DNA of 64,000 bases from Cercophora sp. LCS_1 (lineage: Eukaryota > Ascomycota > Sordariomycetes > Sordariales > Lasiosphaeriaceae). Below are positions 58,511 to 64,000 of this stretch, piece after piece (position 1 is the first letter of the stretch; every line of letters begins with the position of its first letter). Below the pieces are notes generated by a model that made no database searches, was not told where the DNA came from, and saw only the letters and a program-made list of their open reading frames with translations. Made by a program: the position numbers and the translations under genes. The stretch is taken from positions 1,240,001 through 1,304,000 of the forward strand of contig JAPZLL010000008.1 in assembly GCA_036250225.1 (NCBI GenBank), in the 5' to 3' direction.

Positions 58511-60883
58511 TCAGTCATACTCCGGCCCACCCCAGCCCCTAATCGGCGTCCCAACAGGACTCGTCTTGATCTTGGGCCGACTCATAAACACAGCATCTTG
58601 ATCCTCCACATTCATCAGCTCCTCGGCCAGCAACAGCGTCGTGTTCCCCCCCTCCTCGTCAACAGCAGGGAAATAGCTATCCCGCCCCCGTGGCGGAACC
58701 GGAACCTGTTTACTCTTTCGTAGCGACCGTCGTCTCTCAAGCTGTGCCTTTTTCTGCGCTGCTTCGAAACCTGCCATGCTGCGTCTTGTGCGCGAAACTA
58801 GATCCTCATACCCGCCACCGCCGTTGCTGTCGCCGTTGCTGTGGTAGTCTGGCGGATCAATGGATACGATTGGTGCTTGTCTCTGCCTTGGCGTCTCAGG
58901 CTCGGGCTCAAACTCGTCGGGGTCGTTTTCGTATTGTGCATTCAGGGCGACCTGGGAGGTGCGACGGGCCATGGAGAGGCGGGTTCGTTCGGCGAGGGAG
59001 AGCGTGTGCCGTGGCTTTTTGAGCGGGGATGGGGACGCGTCGCGGACTGAGGCGAGGATCTGGTCTGCGAGGAACTGGGTTGGTGAGATGGGGCGTTCCG
59101 GGGAGGGCGTGCGATGGGTTGGGATTGGAGGTGAGGGGAGACGCGGAGGGGAGTAGTGGATGCGGGGCGGTGAGTTATGGATTGGTCGCGGCGGTGAGCG
59201 TTGCACAGAACGTTGTGGTGAATAGATTGGTCGGTCTGGAGAGTGGATGGGCGGGCTATGTCGCCGTTCAGGACTGCGGGTTGGTGAAAGACTTGGTGGC
59301 CGTCGCGAGGTTGGGTTCCTGGTCTGAATGGTAGCGGATCGGCGGATCGGGGAGACTTCTTGCTCGCCGCTGAAGTAGGTGTGCTCGTGGAGCGTCTTGG
59401 TTCGTCGCAGGACTGGGTCGAGAGACTTGACTGGCGTGCGCTGTCGCGGTGGTGGCTGTGGCGGGATGAGCTCGTTCTCGATGTCGCTAATATCGGAAAC
59501 AGCTTCAGAGTCGCTTCCGCCTAAGTCCCGACGGGTGGCTTCCGTTGCCTGCTGAAAAAATGCCGGGATTTGAGAACCTTGGGAGGTGATATCCGCCAAC
59601 TCCGTCTGCAGGCTGCTGATCAACTCGTCGTATTCCCCTTGCACCTCGTGGGGCTTGGCGCGTGGAAGCTTTCGCGGGCTCATGCGGCCCAGATGGAGCG
59701 TCTCATGTGCTCTAAACCCTAGATCGACGCCTTTCTGCTTTGGCTGTGGTGGCGCGGCAGTATTCGGCTCCCCTGAGTTTTTCCCGACAAGTCTTTGCCG
59801 AAAGTCCTGCCATTTCTCCAGCCGATCTTTCTGGCTCTTCACTCTGCTGTCGAGCTGTTCCAACAGTCCGCCCGATTTGTCCTCTAGCTCCGAGAGCCGT
59901 CCAGCCTCTACCCGTCTCCATACTCGATCAAATGGCGTCGACAGGAGCCCATCCTTGCGAGAGTGGTGGTCACCGTACAGAAGAGTTTCCATCCACTTCT
60001 CGTTCCCAGACCAATTGTTTCGCACCGTTCGCCAGACGTCCAGCTTGACGTCATTGGATACGTCTGACCCCTTCCCGCTGCTTTGGAGGGCCTTGGCCTC
60101 GGCGCGCCTGTTTGCGAGACTCCTTTCCTTGACGTCCATGGCCAGAGAGAACTCCTTGTAGCGAGCTCGCGCGGCGTTCTTCTTGTCGAGCGCTCGGCGA
60201 AGCGATGCCTTGTGGGCAAGGATGAGCGTCACTAACTCAGTCCTCTCGCCAGAATATCCCCTGTTTTCCAAAGCGAGACCCTGGGCCAAAGCTGGCACCT
60301 GCGGGTCGTTCAGCTGTTGTCCTGCGACCAGCTTCTTCAGGACGGCCGACGAGAATGCCGCCAGGACCTCCTCCAGCCTCTCACCCTTGCATTCGTCCAG
60401 CATTGTCTTGCGAACGACAGCATCGCGCCCCAGAACGCCATTCTTCTTTGCGTGCTCCAGACACCGGAGCAGGGCGGCGCGCAGGTTCAGCGATTGGACT
60501 TGGTCGAGCGGCGGGAAGAAAGGCTGCAGCTTGTCGCGAGCCTCGTCGTGGTCCCAGAGGACGAAGAGGTGGTAGAGCGCCCACTCGACGCAGTGAATGC
60601 GCTTCTTCTGCCCTTGGGCGGCATCGCGAGAGCTGAACGTGGCTGCGCTAATGTCGGGCCAATCGGGGTGCAGGTCGAGGTCGAGCAAGCGGAGGTTCGT
60701 GAGGAAGAGCGAGAGGTGAGAGACGGTCGACGACGAGGTAGTCGAAGGAGCGGTCAGTGGACTCGGGGCGCTCACGGCGGAGGGCGCTCTGGCCGACAGG
60801 GAAACGGGTTTGCTGGTGTTCAGGGGCACGCGAGCGGCCCTGGAGCGGGTGGTGACAGAGGACGTTGTGTGGAGGCTTGCCAT
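58511..60883 (-). CDS. Augmin (HAUS) complex subunit 6-like protein
   Basis: Single exon, 790 residues. Residues about 55-270 match the HAUS6 N-terminal domain: SLFLTNLRLLDLDLHPDWPDIS, HCVEWALYHLFVLWD, RAALLRCLEHAKKNGVLGRD and EVLAAFSSAVLKKLV, followed by coiled-coil segments (LDKKNAARARYKEFSLAMDVKERSLANRR). Augmin recruits gamma-tubulin to existing microtubules during spindle assembly. The C-terminal half is Ser/Pro/Arg-rich with repeated RxSPxR/PPRIHYSPP-like motifs (about residues 545-640), typical of kinase-regulated disordered tails. Augmin is lost in budding yeasts but kept in many filamentous fungi, which fits the window's origin. Confidence 0.85.
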   Translation of the reverse strand: MASLHTTSSVTTRSRAARVPLNTSKPVSLSARAPSAVSAPSPLTAPSTTSSSTVSHLSLFLTNLRLLDLDLHPDWPDISAATFSSRDAAQGQKKRIHCVEWALYHLFVLWDHDEARDKLQPFFPPLDQVQSLNLRAALLRCLEHAKKNGVLGRDAVVRKTMLDECKGERLEEVLAAFSSAVLKKLVAGQQLNDPQVPALAQGLALENRGYSGERTELVTLILAHKASLRRALDKKNAARARYKEFSLAMDVKERSLANRRAEAKALQSSGKGSDVSNDVKLDVWRTVRNNWSGNEKWMETLLYGDHHSRKDGLLSTPFDRVWRRVEAGRLSELEDKSGGLLEQLDSRVKSQKDRLEKWQDFRQRLVGKNSGEPNTAAPPQPKQKGVDLGFRAHETLHLGRMSPRKLPRAKPHEVQGEYDELISSLQTELADITSQGSQIPAFFQQATEATRRDLGGSDSEAVSDISDIENELIPPQPPPRQRTPVKSLDPVLRRTKTLHEHTYFSGEQEVSPIRRSATIQTRNPTSRRPPSLSPTRSPERRHSPPIHSPDRPIYSPQRSVQRSPPRPIHNSPPRIHYSPPRLPSPPIPTHRTPSPERPISPTQFLADQILASVRDASPSPLKKPRHTLSLAERTRLSMARRTSQVALNAQYENDPDEFEPEPETPRQRQAPIVSIDPPDYHSNGDSNGGGGYEDLVSRTRRSMAGFEAAQKKAQLERRRSLRKSKQVPVPPRGRDSYFPAVDEEGGNTTLLLAEELMNVEDQDAVFMSRPKIKTSPVGTPIRGWGGPEYD

Positions 60884-61512
60884 GGTCGCATTGTCAGGAA
60901 TGTGTCCTGCCGCTCAACGTCTGGTTGCTGCTGGGTGTCTCTGGATGCCGGGGCTTTGATCTTGAAACCGAAGCTCGAAAAGGGTCGGTGAGTGTTTGGC
61001 AGAGCTCTCGGTTGCACCAATGCGCTGGCTTGTGTTGCAGTGGTCCTGCAGCCTTCATGCAGTTCCCGGTCGAATCGCAAGTCTCCAGGCCGAGTGTAAA
61101 CATTGGAAACCCTGGTCGTTGGTGGGGTGTTGAGGGGCGTGCGCAGGGAAGTAGTGCCGAGGCCCGGAGATCATTGATTGGCACAACAGTCAAATACAGG
61201 GTTAGGGGCGCCGGTCGAGTCCGGCAGGCTCTCACGACGGCTTCTTTCCTTCGCCGAAAGCTGAGCGACTGCTACTTTCCAGCTTCTGCCGCAACTAAAG
61301 TCTTGAACAATCGTAGTCTTCCTGTAGATACCGGAACGAGGTCGCCAGTGACCAATTGACCATGGTCGCGGTGGCACCAAGCTGAGCTGCTCACCCAGCC
61401 TCACGAACCCCGCTCATTCATGGGGCCCCGATATTACACCTTTTTTCATAACACAAGAGCTTATTTTTTATCCCGTTAAAATTGCTATCCCCTTTGGCGA
61501 CGATGTGGAGTT
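60884..61512. other. Upstream of HAUS6 gene
   Basis: Promoter side of the minus-strand HAUS6 gene, then A/T-rich from about 61435. No gene seen. Confidence 0.4.
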
Positions 61513-61800
61513 TTGGGCCGACGCATTGACAGTTTCTCGAATCGATGCCAGCATATAGCCCCAAAGTGGCGGCCGAGCGCAGCTCCATGGTTTCGACATC
61601 TAGGGCAAAGTTATATTACGGAAACCGACATTATCCACGTCCTTCGTAGTGTGGCCAACTTCAAATCTTCGGACTCTCGCGACCGATTCTTTGGGATACA
61701 CAGCCTTTCAGACCGATAAAGCGAATCTTGGGCTGCCATGCGACCTGACTATTCGAAAGGACTTCGGACCACGAGAAGTAACAATCGCATTGAAACTTCA
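61513..61800 (+). pseudogene. Relic of a HET-domain gene
   Basis: In one plus-strand frame the text ITETDIIHVLRSVANFKSSD then SRDRFFGIHSLSDR, and after a TAA stop at 61717-61719 in the same frame SESWAAMRPDYSKGL, matches the middle of HET proteins, where a helix is followed by (D/S)xRDRxxGLxGL and PDYSKS. The usual HET start and the SHTW and WTLQEL blocks are absent upstream, so only an internal piece remains. The stop would revert to CAA by one change. Confidence 0.45.
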
Positions 61801-61908
61801 CCCCCGCCAAGTTCGCAATAACGTCCATCCCAGCAGATACCTCCCGGTCTAGGTCCCGCACGTCTTCATGTCCTCTGAAACCAGATCACATTAGCTGCAT
61901 GTCCATTT

Positions 61909-62289
61909 TCACATGTCAAGAAAGAGATGCAACCCACTCTCACAACCAATTTGCGTAAACCCGGACCAAACCCAACAACCCCACGAGTCAACAAAGTCCC
62001 ATCTGTCACTGGTCTCTGTTCCGCTTGCAAACCTCCAGGTCACCTTTCGGCCCTTGGCAATGCAAGTAACAACAGGGCGGTCTCCGCCGGTAACACGACG
62101 CTTGCGGCGGGCATTGTTGGGGTCATAGTCGCAGCCTACATCCTGGTCTAGTGCCTCTTTGTGGAGGTAGCAAGTGCGAGCCGTGACGGCATTGGTGTCA
62201 AAAGCGGCGGGGGAGGCATCGTTGGGGGAGGTACCGGGGAGTGCAAGGACCGTGAGAGGAGCGAGGAGGAAAAGAGAAATGAGCTTCAT
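61909..62289 (-). CDS. Small secreted protein, 126 residues
   Basis: ATG at 62289 opens with a strong signal peptide (KLISLFLLAPLTVLALPG). The mature part has five cysteines (about residues 40, 53, 76, 105, 116) and a dibasic KRR site at 63-65. An odd number of cysteines and a GTGAGA donor-like site near 61940 suggest that the true C-terminus may be spliced differently. No family recognised. It lies between a HET relic and a NACHT fragment, in a region with few conserved genes, as secreted fungal proteins often do. Confidence 0.6.
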   Translation of the reverse strand: MKLISLFLLAPLTVLALPGTSPNDASPAAFDTNAVTARTCYLHKEALDQDVGCDYDPNNARRKRRVTGGDRPVVTCIAKGRKVTWRFASGTETSDRWDFVDSWGCWVWSGFTQIGCESGLHLFLDM

Positions 62290-63396
62290 ATTGGCAGTTA
62301 GATTCTGATGAGTTTCAAACGCTCGAATAGATGGCAGTTCGTCGTAGCCCTAGAGAACATAGGCCCTTATATAGACCAGAAGATGTGTGACTAAACTTGA
62401 GAATCTTTGATTTTTCGGCGAGCTATAGCGCCGTGTCAGACGGCCAAATTCAAGACATGGTAACAATAACTCCACCGAATGCATCACTCTCCTTCAGGCT
62501 TCAGACGTAACCTTCAAAGAGAGAATGATACACTTGCAAGCAGTACATATAGATTGGCTCTAATATCAACGAGGCTCTGCTCGTTCTCGAAGCCTTGTCT
62601 GTGAAGATCCTTACTCTTCTTGTTGTCTCACGGATAATATCAAATGGCGATGCAGCACCCAGCTAAATAGCCAGGTATATTGCGGCTGGGAAATCCGAAG
62701 CTATGCAGCCTCGCTTTGCAAAGCTTCACTTGTAAGAGACGGGTCGATTGGGCTTGGCGAAAATTTCGGCAATAATCTTTAGGGCCTAGACTGTACACCA
62801 ATTTGCGGATGAGCCACCTCAAACTGAGCTGGCCGGGATATACGGGGTCGGGTAAGAAATTAATTGCTCAAAGGGAGGTTGCAAACAATTATGAACGGTA
62901 AAGGCTTGGTTCCCTGAGGCCCATCGAAGCATAAAAACCTTCCTTCCAGGTTGCCATCTTGAGCTAGGGATCATGGAGCTGATTTCATGACCAATTTCCC
63001 GGGGCAATGGCCACACGTTACTACCACTAGCGGCATCCTGGGGACAGATAATCACCTATTTCGTAAAGCTAATGCCTTGAGCGAGGAACCTAGATCCCCA
63101 GGGCTCGCAATTATCCTTGAAAGCCACACAGAGGTGATCTGGGTGTGTTTGATGAAGAAGTGGGTGAGGTGAGTAATATGGGAGCAACCCGGTAGGAAGG
63201 GCCCGGAAATTACATGCAGACCACAGCCACCCAGGTTTTCCTTGAAAGGGTGGGTTGACGCTGTATCCAATTACAATGCGGCAGCAGATGACAACATCCC
63301 AGCAGTCCCCCCCCGACAGGAGCAAAAGTTCCGAGACCCGCTACTTCATCGCCTACAAGTCTGACGCTGACAAGTACACGTACTGAGCACATCTTT
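62290..63396. other. Intergenic in accessory region
   Basis: Moderately A/T-rich. No intact gene; the P-loop exon expected upstream of the NACHT frame was looked for and not found. Confidence 0.4.
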
Positions 63397-64000
63397 ATGA
63401 AGTTCGTTGCTGACAATCCGAGGACGAAGATGCTCCTGCAGAAATGGTCTGGCTCTCAAAGGCTTATAATCGCGACTCATTATTTTACCATCCGTGGCAC
63501 CCCGATCCAGAGGTCGCTAGAAGGCCTCCTACGGTCTCTTCTGTACGATGTTCTCAAAGGAGATCGTACCCTCATCCCGAAGATATTCCCGGACCGGTTG
63601 CAAGAAAGATTGGATGCTATAACACACGCACCACCGTGGACTCTCTCCCAGCTCAAGTTCGGCTTGCAGTCCGTTGCCGAGCAGAGGCACATCGGGACCA
63701 AGATCTGCTTCTTTGTCGACGGGCTGGACGAGTACAACGGCGACCACCTTGAGATTTGCCAGACACTAAAGGAGCTTTCTCGATCCCCATCCATCAAAGT
63801 TTGCGTTTCCAGCAGGCCATGGAACATATTCGAGGATGCCCTCGGCACGGTACCTGGCGCGAAGATCTACATGCACGAACTCACTCTAGACGATATCCGA
63901 AGGTACACCGAAGCTACGTTGCATGTGCATCCTCGGTGGCGAGTTCTCGAGGACGCTTCCGGTGACTTTTCTGGAAAGGCCCTGATTGGCGAAGTGGTGG
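63397..64000 (+). CDS. NACHT-type STAND NTPase, 5'-incomplete and cut by window end
   Basis: The frame is open from 63397 to the window end (201 codons). It starts with MKFVADNPRTKMLLQKW, which in relatives directly follows the P-loop (GSGKST), then LRSLLYDVL, the Walker B strand ICFFVDGLDEYNGDH, VCVSSRPWNIFEDA (sensor 1) and ELTLDDIRRYTEATL. These are typical of fungal NACHT proteins used in self/non-self recognition and cell death. The stretch just before 63397, in frame, reads as Ser/Thr-rich filler with no GxxGxGKS, so the protein either lacks its P-loop, is 5'-truncated, or has an upstream exon not found here. The gene continues past the window. Confidence 0.75.
   Translation, partial: MKFVADNPRTKMLLQKWSGSQRLIIATHYFTIRGTPIQRSLEGLLRSLLYDVLKGDRTLIPKIFPDRLQERLDAITHAPPWTLSQLKFGLQSVAEQRHIGTKICFFVDGLDEYNGDHLEICQTLKELSRSPSIKVCVSSRPWNIFEDALGTVPGAKIYMHELTLDDIRRYTEATLHVHPRWRVLEDASGDFSGKALIGEVV

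Noticed and set aside
1..64000. CRISPR arrays, insertion sequences, phage genes
   Set aside because: None seen; the window is eukaryotic and shows no repeat-spacer pattern or transposase.

Overview
The window is nuclear DNA from a filamentous ascomycete (Pezizomycotina, most likely Sordariomycetes). Its genes carry short introns, mostly 43-60 nt, with GT-AG ends and CTAAC/CTGAC-like branch sites. It contains fungus-specific families: HET-domain and NACHT genes, a Zn2Cys6 regulator, F-box and GPI-anchored secreted proteins. It also carries five intron-containing nuclear tRNA genes. Strand use is mixed and there are no operons. No species can be named from the sequence alone.

Most of the window is housekeeping. 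0.9-2.7 kb is a hexose transporter; 3.4-3.7 kb holds tRNA-Arg(ACG) and tRNA-Lys(CTT) beside TRM1, the tRNA G26 dimethyltransferase. 6.4-10.3 kb is a lipid kinase convergent with an ABCF ATPase. Further genes are an F-box protein (15.7 kb), an MFS transporter (19.6 kb), a TFIIIC subunit with its zinc finger (23.3-26.0 kb), the GPI transamidase catalytic subunit Gpi8 (26.7 kb), a histidine phosphatase split by a large insert (29.4 kb), a TauD-type dioxygenase (32 kb), a second MFS transporter (34.8 kb) and threonine synthase (37.2 kb). After two more tRNAs at 45 kb come a newly assembled small two-exon gene, a GNAT acetyltransferase with a GC-AG intron, a Zn2Cys6 factor, a divergent STAND-like protein, an enoyl-CoA hydratase, an RBM25-like PWI splicing factor, mitochondrial ribosomal protein bS21m and the augmin subunit HAUS6.

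Three accessory patches stand out. (1) 11.1-15.0 kb holds a palindrome-rich stretch, a cysteine-rich secreted-type gene without a clear ATG, and a HET-domain gene broken by two stop codons and one extra base. (2) 39.5-42.9 kb holds a decayed trio: a PLP aminotransferase, a phytanoyl-CoA dioxygenase-like gene and a sulfotransferase-like gene. It looks like the remains of a small specialised-metabolism locus. (3) 61.4-64.0 kb holds a HET relic, a small secreted protein and, at the window edge, a NACHT reading frame whose P-loop is not seen. The premature stops in patches 1-3 can each be explained by C-to-T change at CpA, which fits (but does not prove) light repeat-induced point mutation.

Intron-exon joins were worked out by hand from splice signals and frame continuity. 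Every multi-exon model listed as intact closes in frame from ATG to stop, except the secreted-type gene at 11.9 kb, whose start is unresolved.
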